Notes under the pieces: model-generated
The model's input: the letters and a program-made list of their open reading frames with translations, nothing else
The model's database searches: none
What the model was told of the DNA's origin: nothing
Translations under genes and position numbers: made by a program
NCBI RefSeq assembly: GCF_015291705.1
Contig: NZ_CP030050.1
Span: 1,302,001-1,366,000, forward strand
Source: Bradyrhizobium arachidis
GTDB taxonomy: Bacteria > Pseudomonadota > Alphaproteobacteria > Rhizobiales > Xanthobacteraceae
Reading direction: 5' to 3'
Length of the DNA stretch: 64,000 nt
Part shown: positions 8,794 through 16,544 of the stretch, one piece after another
How the letters are laid out: the number at the start of each line of letters is the position of its first letter
Position numbering within the stretch: the stretch's first letter is position 1

Positions 8794-9492
8794 TTACTTG
8801 TCTTTCCTGAGAGATTCTTCCCGATGCAGGTGGGCCTGGACGCGCTTGGTCGAGGCGTCGGTCTGATCGACGATCAGGCGGCAGGCTTCGTCGATGTCGC
8901 CATCGCGAATCTTCGCGACAATGAGCAGGTGACTGTCGACCCAGTCGGAGCTGAGGCCGGAATTGGCCCATGCCGGAAGCAGGTAGCGGTTGATCCCCTG
9001 GTACAGGCCTCCAATTTGGGCAAGCAGGCGCGGCCGCTCCGCCCGCTTGTAGAGGCTGCGATGAAACTCCCAGTGCAGATTGGCGCGATCGAGTGGATCT
9101 GAAGCTTGTGCGGCCTTGGCCAGAACGGTTTCGGAATATTGCAGGTCCGCCATGGTGAGGCGTGGACCCGAGTGACGCAGCGCGTGTGGTTCAAGCAGCC
9201 CACGTAACTCGGCGATCTCGAGGAAATCCTGCTCCGAAATCGGAGAGACGGTCACGCCACGGTTCGGATGCAGCACGGCCAGCCCGTCAGCGATCAGCCG
9301 CTGAAGCGCTTCTCGCACCGGCGCGACGCTGACGCCGAACCGTGCGGCGACGTCGTTCTGCTTGAGCTGAGCGCCTCCGGAGATCGTTCCAAGGAGGATT
9401 GCGCGCCGCAGCTGCTCGGCGATGACATCCGAGGTCGAAAGCTTCACGGCCGAGATGCCTGCAAGTGCGTCGGATAGTGTCATTCTTGACAT
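8794..9492 (-). CDS. GntR-family transcriptional regulator with FCD domain
   Basis: The protein has 232 residues. The winged helix-turn-helix at about 18-85 includes DVIAEQLRRAILLGTISGG, QNDVAARFGVSVAPVREAL and LAVLHPNRGVTVSPI. The all-helical FCD ligand domain at about 95-220 has metal-ligand histidines in EFHRSLYKRA and DSHLLIV. FCD regulators usually repress catabolic and transport genes until an organic acid or amino-acid-like ligand binds. The gene heads the HAD-aminotransferase operon and faces the MHS transporter across about 100 bases containing palindromes at 9516-9540, the likely operator. Confidence 0.92.
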   Translation of the reverse strand: MSRMTLSDALAGISAVKLSTSDVIAEQLRRAILLGTISGGAQLKQNDVAARFGVSVAPVREALQRLIADGLAVLHPNRGVTVSPISEQDFLEIAELRGLLEPHALRHSGPRLTMADLQYSETVLAKAAQASDPLDRANLHWEFHRSLYKRAERPRLLAQIGGLYQGINRYLLPAWANSGLSSDWVDSHLLIVAKIRDGDIDEACRLIVDQTDASTKRVQAHLHREESLRKDK

Positions 9493-9515
9493 TCCTGTCG
9501 TATCGCGTGATCTTC

Positions 9516-9540
9516 GATTATCGATAATCTAATATCGATA
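9516..9540. promoter_or_regulatory. Putative GntR operator palindromes
   Basis: GATTATCGATAATC (9516-9529) is a perfect 14-base palindrome, followed three bases later by TATCGATA (9533-9540). They lie in the AT-rich 101-base gap between the divergent regulator and transporter genes. The ATCGAT cores are repeated one and a half helical turns apart (centres about 14 bases), consistent with two dimer sites. Binding is inferred. Confidence 0.6.
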
Positions 9541-9593
9541 CAAAATCAAGAGGCCCATCGGGGGCAGGAGTTGGGGTGTAAGGACTTGAGAAC

Positions 9594-10919
9594 ATGACGC
9601 AAATTTCGGAGACGACGATTGTTACGGCAGGCGAGCGATCCGGTTCGCTCTCCCGAACGGCATTGGCCGCGACCGTCGGCACCACGATCGAATGGTACGA
9701 TTTTCAGGTCTATGGCCTCGCCGCGGCGCTGATCTTCAACGCGCAATTCTTCCCGAACTTCGACCCGCTGGCCGGCACGCTGCTCTCATTTGCCACCTTC
9801 GCGGTCGGCTTTCTCGCGCGTCCGATCGGAGCGATCATCTTCGGGCATATGGGTGACCGCATCGGCCGCAAGTCCACGCTGATCGCGACGTTCCTGCTGA
9901 CCGGCGTCGCGACCCTCCTTGTTGGCTGTCTTCCGAACTACGACGCGATTGGCGTGTTCGCGCCGATCATCCTCGTGCTGCTCCGTCTCGTGCAGGGCAT
10001 CGGCCTCGGCGGGGAATGGGGCGGTGCCGTGCTGGTGATGACTGAAAGCGAGGCGCAGACCCGACGCGGACTCCTCGGCAGCCTCCCGCAATTGGGCTCG
10101 CCCGCGGGCCTGGTGATCGCGACCTTGGTCTTCGCCGCGACCACGGCGATCCTGGGTCCTGATCAATTTGCTTCCTGGGGCTGGCGACTGCCTTTCCTTC
10201 TGAGCATCGTGCTGGTTGTGGTCGGCGCGCTCGCCAGATTTTCCATGCCCGAAAGCCAGGCCTTTTCGAAGGCAAAGCGCACGAACGCCATCGCGGCATT
10301 TCCGCTGGTGGAAACGTTGCGGACCCAATGGCGGGAGGTCCTGCTCGCGGCCGGCCTGTTCCTGGCCACGAGCGGCGGTTTCTACGTCTACGTGACGTTC
10401 ATGGTCTCCTATGGCTCGACGAATCTCGGCCTGTCCAAGGAGCTGATGCTCAACGGCGTGCTGATATTCGCCATCACCGAGTTGCTGATCATCGTCCCGG
10501 TCTGTGCGTTCTCCGATCGAATCGGGCGACGGCCGGTCTTCATGGCGGCCGCGATCTTCACGATGCTGTTCGCGTTTCCGCTGTTTTGGCTGGTGAACAC
10601 GAAGATGACGTCGTTGATCTTTCTGGGCATGGCTGTCGGCGGAATAGCCAACGGCGTCCTGTTCGGGATCATGGGATCTTTCGGCCCCGAACTTTTCAAG
10701 ACCAGCGTTCGCTACACCGGCGCCTCCCTTGGCTATCAGATGTCAGCTGCGCTCGGTGGAGGACTGACCCCGCTGATTGCGACCGCGCTGGTCAAATGGG
10801 CGGATGGCCATTACTGGCCGGCTCCCGCATGGCTCGCAACTCTCGCTCTGGTGAGCCTCATCGCGGCGGTTGCCGCCCCCGAAACACGATCGCGCTCGCT
10901 GTCCGACGAGATCGGTTGA
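9594..10919 (+). CDS. MFS transporter, metabolite:H+ symporter (MHS) family
   Basis: This 441-residue, twelve-helix major facilitator is of the MHS type (ShiA/ProP/KgtP relatives). The signatures are TIEWYDFQVYGLAAALIF near the N-terminus, the loop GHMGDRIGRKSTL between helices 2 and 3, RLVQGIGLGGEWGGAVL in helix 4, and a second SDRIGRRPVF loop. These symporters import organic acids, betaines or similar small metabolites. It is divergent from the GntR-HAD-aminotransferase operon and probably supplies its substrate. The ATG start has no strong ribosome site, only GGAC/TTGAG upstream. A terminator hairpin follows at 10934. Confidence 0.93.
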   Translation: MTQISETTIVTAGERSGSLSRTALAATVGTTIEWYDFQVYGLAAALIFNAQFFPNFDPLAGTLLSFATFAVGFLARPIGAIIFGHMGDRIGRKSTLIATFLLTGVATLLVGCLPNYDAIGVFAPIILVLLRLVQGIGLGGEWGGAVLVMTESEAQTRRGLLGSLPQLGSPAGLVIATLVFAATTAILGPDQFASWGWRLPFLLSIVLVVVGALARFSMPESQAFSKAKRTNAIAAFPLVETLRTQWREVLLAAGLFLATSGGFYVYVTFMVSYGSTNLGLSKELMLNGVLIFAITELLIIVPVCAFSDRIGRRPVFMAAAIFTMLFAFPLFWLVNTKMTSLIFLGMAVGGIANGVLFGIMGSFGPELFKTSVRYTGASLGYQMSAALGGGLTPLIATALVKWADGHYWPAPAWLATLALVSLIAAVAAPETRSRSLSDEIG

Positions 10920-10933
10920 GCATCGAAGGGGAG

Positions 10934-10960
10934 TGCGCCCGGAACCGGCCGGGCGCATTT
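10934..10960 (+). terminator. Rho-independent-like terminator after the MHS transporter
   Basis: The nine-pair hairpin TGCGCCCGG / CCGGGCGCA with a six-base loop is followed by TTT only, 14 bases past the transporter stop. The short T run makes it a moderate terminator. Confidence 0.55.
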
Positions 10961-11011
10961 CCGATTCGCTGAGCCAGGACGCAAGCCAGCCCTTTTGCTG
11001 CAGATGGGCAA

Positions 11012-11236
11012 TTACCGGCACTTCGGCGACAGCGTCGGCACGTTCGGCCAAGGCCAGTTCTTCCAGCTTCCGTCCGCTTCCACGCAGACCGACGGTCCGG
11101 GGCTGTTCGTTGGCGCAGGGGTGCTCGCCGTCTTTGATGCCGCAAAGCGATGGTCGACATAGGTCGTCGACACATAGCCGGCGACGATGACGCCCAGCAT
11201 CACCGAGGACCCCTTGGCCAGCTCGCTCAGCTTCAT
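11012..11236 (-). CDS. Small membrane-anchored or exported hypothetical protein
   Basis: The 74-residue product starts MKLSELAKGSSVMLGVIVAG, so it has a single N-terminal hydrophobic segment that could be an uncleaved anchor or signal. A proline/serine/threonine linker follows, then a tail with two cysteines (SVCVEADGSWKNWPWPNVPT, ending in SPKCR) that could form a disulfide in the periplasm. The start at 11236 is preferred over one eight codons upstream because GGAG lies seven bases before it. I do not recognise the family. It converges with the MHS transporter. Confidence 0.6.
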   Translation of the reverse strand: MKLSELAKGSSVMLGVIVAGYVSTTYVDHRFAASKTASTPAPTNSPGPSVCVEADGSWKNWPWPNVPTLSPKCR

Positions 11237-11324
11237 CGATCGTCTCCATACGCTTGCCATCGCTGAGACAACGAATAACCGGCGCCGCGGGATCCCCTAA
11301 GTGACCGGCGTCACGCCCGCCAGA

Positions 11325-11771
11325 TCACGCTTTCCAGACCATCTTCAGCACAGGCCGGCCCGAGGTCGGATTCACGTCGTCGCCGGCGTGCGTAAAGCCG
11401 TTGCGCTCGTAGAAGCGGATGGCGCGGGCATTGTCCTTGTTGACGAGCAGCGTGATGCCCGACGGCGACAGCCGCTTGGCCTCGTCCACCAGGAGCCGCG
11501 CCGCATCCGAGCCCCAGTGATCCGGATCGACTACGAGCTGGTCGAGATAGCCCTCGCCGTCGATGGTGACGAAGCCGGTCAGCGCGCCGTCCTGTTCGGC
11601 GACGACGATTTGGGCGTTCGGCACCAGATCCTTGCGCCAGCGCTCGCGCCACCATGCGAGCCGCGCAGCGAAATCGATCTGCGGATAGGCCTGCTGCCAG
11701 GTGCGATGCCAGAGATCGATCGAGGCTGCCTCGTCCTCGGGCCGGTAGGGGCGGAGGTGGAGCGCGCTCAC
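11325..11771 (-). CDS. GNAT-family N-acetyltransferase
   Basis: This 148-residue protein has a single GNAT fold: N-terminal LHLRPYRPEDEAASIDLWHR, the central strand AEQDGALTGFVTI, and the C-terminal motif NKDNARAIRFYERNGFTHAG, characteristic of motif B. The motif A loop is weak (VVDPDHWGSDAARLLVDEA, lacking a full QxxGxG/A), so acetyl-CoA binding is probable but not certain. It begins with GTG, whose first base is the last base of the preceding OmpA-like gene's TAG stop, so it is co-translated with that pair. The acceptor is unknown. Confidence 0.8.
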   Translation of the reverse strand: MSALHLRPYRPEDEAASIDLWHRTWQQAYPQIDFAARLAWWRERWRKDLVPNAQIVVAEQDGALTGFVTIDGEGYLDQLVVDPDHWGSDAARLLVDEAKRLSPSGITLLVNKDNARAIRFYERNGFTHAGDDVNPTSGRPVLKMVWKA

Positions 11772-12799
11772 TACCGCTCCGTCAGCTTCAGCTCGATGCG
11801 ACGGTTGCGCTTGTAGGCCTCCTCGGTGTTGCCGGTGTCGAGCGGCTGGAATTCGCCGAAGCCGGCAGCAACGAGGCGCTGGGCCGGCACGCCGAGCGAG
11901 ATCAGGTACTGCACCACCGAGATGGCGCGGGCCGCGGAGAGGTCCCAGTTCGACTTGAAGTTCACCCCGGTGACCGGGCGCAAATCGGTGTGACCGTCGA
12001 CGCGCAGCACCCAGGGAATCTCGCTCGGGATCTTCTTGTCGAGATCGATCAGCGCGGTCGCCAACGTCTCGAGCTCGGCGCGGCCCTCGGGCAGCAAGGT
12101 CGCCTGTCCGGTGTCGAAGAACACTTCGGACTGGAACACGAAGCGGTCGCCGACGATGCGGATGTCGGGGCGGTTACCCAGGATCGCGCGCAGGCGGCCG
12201 AAGAACTCCGAACGATAGCGCGACAATTCCTGCACGCGCTGCGCCAGCGCAACATTCAAGCGAGAACCCAGGTCGGCGATGCGGTTCTGCGATTCCTTGT
12301 CACGCTTCTCGGATGCGTCGAGCGCCTCTTCCAGCGCCGCCAATTGCCGCCTGAGCGCGCTGATCTGCTGGTTCAGCACCTCGATCTGCGCCAGCGCCCG
12401 CGCCGAGACCGCCTTTTCCGAGTCCAGCGCCTTGCCGAGCTCGGCGGTCTTGCCCTGCGCGTCGTTGCCGGCGCTCGCAAGGCCCTCGTAAAGGCCCTTC
12501 ATGCGGTCGCGCTCGGACTCCGCCGAGGCAAGGCCGGCCTTCAGCTGCGAGACCTGGTCGTCGAGCGAGAGCTTGCCGAGCTTCTCCAGCGAGAGCAGCT
12601 CGTTGAGCTGTGCGATCTTGGCATTGAGCTGCTCCAATGCCTTGTCCTTGCCGGTGACCTCCTGCGACAGGAAGAATTGCACGACCAAGAAGACCGAGAG
12701 CAGGAACACGATCGACAGCACCAGCGTCGACAGCGCGTCGACGAAGCCGGGCCAGTAATTGAAGGCGCCTTCGCTGCGGCGGCCGCGCGCTAGAGCCAT
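11771..12799 (-). CDS. MotB/OmpA-like peptidoglycan-binding channel subunit
   Basis: The protein has 342 residues. One membrane helix near the N-terminus (about 20-45) begins FNYWPGFVDALSTL. The acidic D21 is placed like the proton-carrying aspartate of MotB. A long coiled coil follows (about 50-190), then an OmpA-type peptidoglycan-binding domain (about 205-335) with LRVDGHTDLRPV, ARAISVVQYLISLGVPAQRL and NRRIELKLTER. It is paired with the MotA/TolQ-like gene 16 bases upstream. Together they probably form a cell-wall-anchored proton-driven stator complex. No flagellar or Tol genes adjoin it, so its task is unknown. Confidence 0.85.
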   Translation of the reverse strand: MALARGRRSEGAFNYWPGFVDALSTLVLSIVFLLSVFLVVQFFLSQEVTGKDKALEQLNAKIAQLNELLSLEKLGKLSLDDQVSQLKAGLASAESERDRMKGLYEGLASAGNDAQGKTAELGKALDSEKAVSARALAQIEVLNQQISALRRQLAALEEALDASEKRDKESQNRIADLGSRLNVALAQRVQELSRYRSEFFGRLRAILGNRPDIRIVGDRFVFQSEVFFDTGQATLLPEGRAELETLATALIDLDKKIPSEIPWVLRVDGHTDLRPVTGVNFKSNWDLSAARAISVVQYLISLGVPAQRLVAAGFGEFQPLDTGNTEEAYKRNRRIELKLTER

Positions 12800-12815
12800 G
12801 TTGCTAACCCTTCTG

Positions 12816-13850
12816 CTAACCCTTCTCGGGCTGGCGCGCGAGCCGTTCCAGGAGGCGCCGGATCTCGCGGTTCTGCTCGCCCTGGCCGTCGGCCCATTCG
12901 CGGATCATCTGCTGCTCGGTGCGCATATGCGAGACCAGCGCCTGGATCGCTTCGGCAAGGCTTGCCATCGCCGCGGTGGTGCCGCGGCTGCCGCTGCCTT
13001 CCTCGAGCACGGAGCGCAAGCGTTCGACGGCCGCCTGAAGCTCGCCGCTGGCGACGCCGCCGCCGGTGGCTGCTGCGACCGCGACTTCGCCGCTGCCATA
13101 TTCGCGCACCGTGGTGGCGAGCCAGTCTTCGAGGTCGGTGTAGAAGCGGTTCTGCGCCTGGCTCGATTGCAGATCGAGGAAGCCGAGGATCAGCGAGCCG
13201 GCGAGGCCGAACAGGGAGCTCGAGAACGAGATGCCCATGCCACCGAGCGGGGCGGCGAGGCCCTCCTTCAGCGTGTCGAACAGGGCGCCGGAATCGCCGC
13301 CGACCTTGAGCCCGTCGATCACCTTGCCGACCGAGCCGACCGTCTCGATCAGGCCCCAGAAGGTGCCGAGCAGGCCGAGGAAGACCAGGAGGCCGGTCAT
13401 GTAGCGGGAGATATCACGGGCTTCATCCAGGCGGGTCGCGATCGAATCGAGCAAATGCCGCATGGTGGTCTGGGTGATGCTCATCCGCCCGGAGCGCTCG
13501 CCGCCCAGGATCGCGGCCATCGGCGCCAGCAGCTTCGGGTGCCGGGACGGGGCGAGGCCGGGATCGGCAACGCGGAAATTGTTGACCCAGGAGACCTCAG
13601 GATAGAGCCGGATCACCTGGCGGAAGGCCAGGATGATGCCGATGAACAGCACGCCGCCGATCAGGGCATTGAGCCCGGGATTGGCGAAGAAGGCCTGGAT
13701 GATCTGCCTGTAGAGCACCACGCCCACCAGGGTGCACAGCACCAGGAAAACCAGCATCCGTACCAGGAAGACGCTGGGCGAGGACAGTTTCGTATACTCG
13801 ATATCCATGGAGGAGCGGGGCGGGGCGCCAGGCGGCATGGCCGGTATCAT
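12816..13850 (-). CDS. MotA/TolQ/ExbB-like proton channel protein
   Basis: In this 344-residue inner-membrane protein, two helices lie at about 25-85 (VFLVRMLVFLVLCTLVGVVL and LIGGVLFIGIILAF). After a cytoplasmic loop come the conserved pair at about 150-235: GLLVFLGLLGTFWGLIETVG and GMGISFSSSLFGLAGSLILG, which match the TolQ/ExbB/MotA core. A cytoplasmic helical tail of about 100 residues follows. Start choices are the ATG at 13850 or an in-frame ATG 14 codons later (MDIEY); neither has a strong ribosome site. It forms an operon with the OmpA-like and acetyltransferase genes. Confidence 0.85.
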   Translation of the reverse strand: MIPAMPPGAPPRSSMDIEYTKLSSPSVFLVRMLVFLVLCTLVGVVLYRQIIQAFFANPGLNALIGGVLFIGIILAFRQVIRLYPEVSWVNNFRVADPGLAPSRHPKLLAPMAAILGGERSGRMSITQTTMRHLLDSIATRLDEARDISRYMTGLLVFLGLLGTFWGLIETVGSVGKVIDGLKVGGDSGALFDTLKEGLAAPLGGMGISFSSSLFGLAGSLILGFLDLQSSQAQNRFYTDLEDWLATTVREYGSGEVAVAAATGGGVASGELQAAVERLRSVLEEGSGSRGTTAAMASLAEAIQALVSHMRTEQQMIREWADGQGEQNREIRRLLERLARQPEKG

Positions 13851-14094
13851 CCGTTACGAACGTGATTGCAGTGCGCACTATGGCACAGCGCCAGCCCAAA
13901 AAAAGCGCCGGATGAGCCGATTTCGTGGACAGCGGCCGGAACCCAAAGCGGAAACCGTGCTTTGATAACGCATCGTCTGCAAAAGTTTGCCCATCCCCAG
14001 GCCGCCGCTGCCCTGGGCCTGTCCCCGGCCTGTTGCCGGCATCTGCGTTCTTTCCTCCGCTGCCCCCATAAGACCTGCCCAAGGGAGTGGTCGC

Positions 14095-15114
14095 ATGAGC
14101 GTCGTCTCCGCCATCATCGGGACTGCCGAACGCGTGCCGCTGCCCGACGTCGTGATCCGCGCCGCGATCCAGCGCCTGTGCTCGCGCACGGCCTCACGCT
14201 TGTCGGCGCCGGGTGCAGCCGACGATGCCGCCTTCGCCGGGCGGATGATCCTGCGGCCGATCGCCGGCGAAGCGGATGCCCGACATCGCGAGGTACCGGC
14301 AGCGTTCTTTGCGCAGCTGCTCGGCCCCAACCTCAAATACTCGTGCTGCTTCTACAAGACCGATGCGACCACCTTGCAGGAGGCGGAGGAGGAGGCGCTG
14401 CGGCAGTCCGTCGAGCACGCCGGTCTCGCCGACGGCCAGACCATCCTCGACCTCGGCTGCGGATGGGGCTCGCTGTCGCTGCGGATGGCGCGGCAGTTTC
14501 CGCACGCGACGGTGACCGCGGTGTCGAACTCGCAGGCGCAGCGCGCCTATGTCGCGGACGAGGCGCGGCTGCGCGGGCTGTCGAACCTGCGCGTGGTCGA
14601 TGCGGACATATGCGCGTTCGCGCCCGAAGGCGCGTTCGACCGTATCGTCTCGGTCGAGACGTTCGAGCACGTCATGAACTGGCGCAAGTTGATGACGCGG
14701 CTGCGGTCGTGGCTCGCGCCCGAGGGGCGCTTCTTCATGCACATCGCCACCCATCGCGCCGGCTCCGATCTGTTCGACCGGCCCGATCGCGAGGACGGGA
14801 TCGCCCAGCACGTCTTTACCGGCGGGCTGATGCCGAGCCATCACCTCGTCAGGCAGTTCGACGACATCTTCGCGATCGAGAAGGAATGGTGCTGGAGCGG
14901 CACGCATTATCAGCGCACCGCGTACGACTGGCTCGCCAATTTCGATGCGCATCGCGACGCGATCGAAGCGTCCTTGCACGAGGTCCATGGCGAGGAGGCC
15001 GGCCTCTGGATGCGGCGCTGGCGCTGGTTCCTGCTCGCGACCTCAGGCCTGTTCGGCTATGCCGACGGAACCGAATGGGGCGTCAGCCGCTACCGGCTGA
15101 AGGCCGCTGAGTGA
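14095..15114 (+). CDS. Cyclopropane-fatty-acid-synthase-like SAM methyltransferase
   Basis: The 339-residue protein shows the CFA synthase family pattern: KYSCCFYKTDATTLQEAEEE before the SAM site, the SAM loop ILDLGCGWGSLSLRMA, then VSVETFEHVMNW and RFFMHIATHR. The start at 14095 is chosen for AAGGGAG seven bases upstream; an in-frame start 36 codons earlier has no ribosome site and low-complexity sequence. At 339 residues it is shorter than classical CFA synthase (about 380), resembling the widespread S-adenosylmethionine cyclopropane-synthase paralogues. Likely target is an unsaturated lipid acyl chain; other small acceptors are possible. It is monocistronic. Confidence 0.85.
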   Translation: MSVVSAIIGTAERVPLPDVVIRAAIQRLCSRTASRLSAPGAADDAAFAGRMILRPIAGEADARHREVPAAFFAQLLGPNLKYSCCFYKTDATTLQEAEEEALRQSVEHAGLADGQTILDLGCGWGSLSLRMARQFPHATVTAVSNSQAQRAYVADEARLRGLSNLRVVDADICAFAPEGAFDRIVSVETFEHVMNWRKLMTRLRSWLAPEGRFFMHIATHRAGSDLFDRPDREDGIAQHVFTGGLMPSHHLVRQFDDIFAIEKEWCWSGTHYQRTAYDWLANFDAHRDAIEASLHEVHGEEAGLWMRRWRWFLLATSGLFGYADGTEWGVSRYRLKAAE

Positions 15115-15344
15115 TTGCGATGTTCCGTCGCAGTGCGCCGTGATGGAACCCGACTCACAATCCGGTGAATCCAAAAAAACCTCCAGAAGTCAGCGCGATA
15201 GGCCGTGTGACATTGAGCCGCCCGCCGGATGCGTTGCGTCGCAGCAAGTCCATTCTATTTTGACGGCAGCAGTCGCGCGGAATCGCCCAGGACGGGCCGG
15301 CGCGGTGTGTGATCAGTTTCAACAACATCGGGGCACTTACCTTC

Positions 15345-16538
15345 ATGTCAGGACTTCGCGCGCGAACGGCATGCGTTGCAATGATGCTCGCGGCCTTTGC
15401 GCCGCTGCTCGCCGGCTGCGATGAATCGAACTCGGCCGTCTCCGCCGCTCCGCCGGCCGACCCTGACGTCAGCATCGTCGTCGTCAAGCAGCAAGCCCGC
15501 GCCGTGGTGCGCGAGCTGCCGGGCCGCATCGCGCCGACCCGCATGTCCGACGTGCGGCCGCGCGTCTCCGGCATCGTGGTCGAGCGCCTGTTCCGCCAGG
15601 GCAGCGAGGTGAAGGCCGGCGATCCGCTCTACCGCATCGATCCGCGTCCGTTCGAGGTCGAGGTGATGGCCAACGAGGCCGCGCTCGCCAAGGCCGAGGC
15701 TGCGCTGATGCAGGCCAAGCAGCAGGCGCACCGTATCGCCACGCTGACCAGCCAGCGCGCCGCGCCCGAGGCTGAGAACGAGAAGGCGGTCGCCGCCGAG
15801 CGCCAGGCCCAGGCCGAGGTCGAGGGCCGCAAGGCCGATCTCGCGCGCGCCAAGCTCAATCTCGACTACGCCACCGTGCGCGCGCCGATCGACGGCACCG
15901 TCGGTGCGGCCCTCGTTAGCGAGGGCGCGCTCGCGGTGCAGAACGAGACCAATCTTGCCACCATCCAGCAGCTCGATCCGATCTATGCCGACTTCACCCA
16001 GTCGGTGAACGAGCTCAACCAGCTCCGCCGCGCCTTCGAGAGCGGCGATCTCGAGCGCATCGCCGCCGATGCCGCCAAGGTCCGCCTCGTGCTCGACGAC
16101 AACACGCTTTATTCGCTCGACGGCAAGCTCTTGTTCTCCGACGCCAAGGTCGACGCCCATACCGGGCAGGTGACCTTGCGCGGCGAGTTCCGCAACCCCA
16201 AGCGCGAGCTGCTGCCGGGCATGTATGTCCGTGTTCGCATCGACCAGGGCCTCGACTCCGATGCCATCGCGGTGCCGCAGCAGGCGATCCAGCGCAATGG
16301 CGGCGGCGGCAGCGAAGTGTTCGTGGTCAAGGACGACAACCGCATCGCGGTGCAGCCGGTGCGCACCGGCTCGGTGCAGGACGGCTTCTGGTTCGTCACC
16401 GAGGGCCTGAAGGCCGGCGACAAGGTCGTGGTCGAAGGCTTCCAGAAATTTGCGGCCGGCGACAAGGTCAAGCCGCAATCCTGGTCGGAGGCGGACGCGA
16501 CCGCGGACAACCGGCACGCCGAAAAAGTCACGCGGTAA
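15345..16538 (+). CDS. RND efflux periplasmic adaptor lipoprotein (AcrA/MexA type)
   Basis: This 397-residue membrane-fusion protein starts MSGLRARTACVAMMLAAFAP and has a lipobox LLAGC, so it should be lipidated. The lipoyl half-motifs are VRPRVSGIVVERLFRQGSEV and LDYATVRAPIDGTVG, flanking an alpha-helical hairpin (about 95-160). The barrel and membrane-proximal parts include GQVTLRGEFRNPKRELLPGM. An upstream in-frame start at 15309 would add 12 residues but disturb the signal. The permease gene follows after six bases. No outer-membrane factor or local regulator gene is adjacent, so a TolC-like partner must be encoded elsewhere. Confidence 0.93.
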   Translation: MSGLRARTACVAMMLAAFAPLLAGCDESNSAVSAAPPADPDVSIVVVKQQARAVVRELPGRIAPTRMSDVRPRVSGIVVERLFRQGSEVKAGDPLYRIDPRPFEVEVMANEAALAKAEAALMQAKQQAHRIATLTSQRAAPEAENEKAVAAERQAQAEVEGRKADLARAKLNLDYATVRAPIDGTVGAALVSEGALAVQNETNLATIQQLDPIYADFTQSVNELNQLRRAFESGDLERIAADAAKVRLVLDDNTLYSLDGKLLFSDAKVDAHTGQVTLRGEFRNPKRELLPGMYVRVRIDQGLDSDAIAVPQQAIQRNGGGGSEVFVVKDDNRIAVQPVRTGSVQDGFWFVTEGLKAGDKVVVEGFQKFAAGDKVKPQSWSEADATADNRHAEKVTR

Positions 16539-16544
16539 TCCGCC

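Noticed and set aside
11771..13850. A Zorya-type phage-defence system (ZorA/ZorB)
   Set aside because: The MotA-like and OmpA-like architecture is similar, but the channel subunit is far shorter than ZorA, and neither ZorC/ZorD nor any nuclease or helicase adjoins it.
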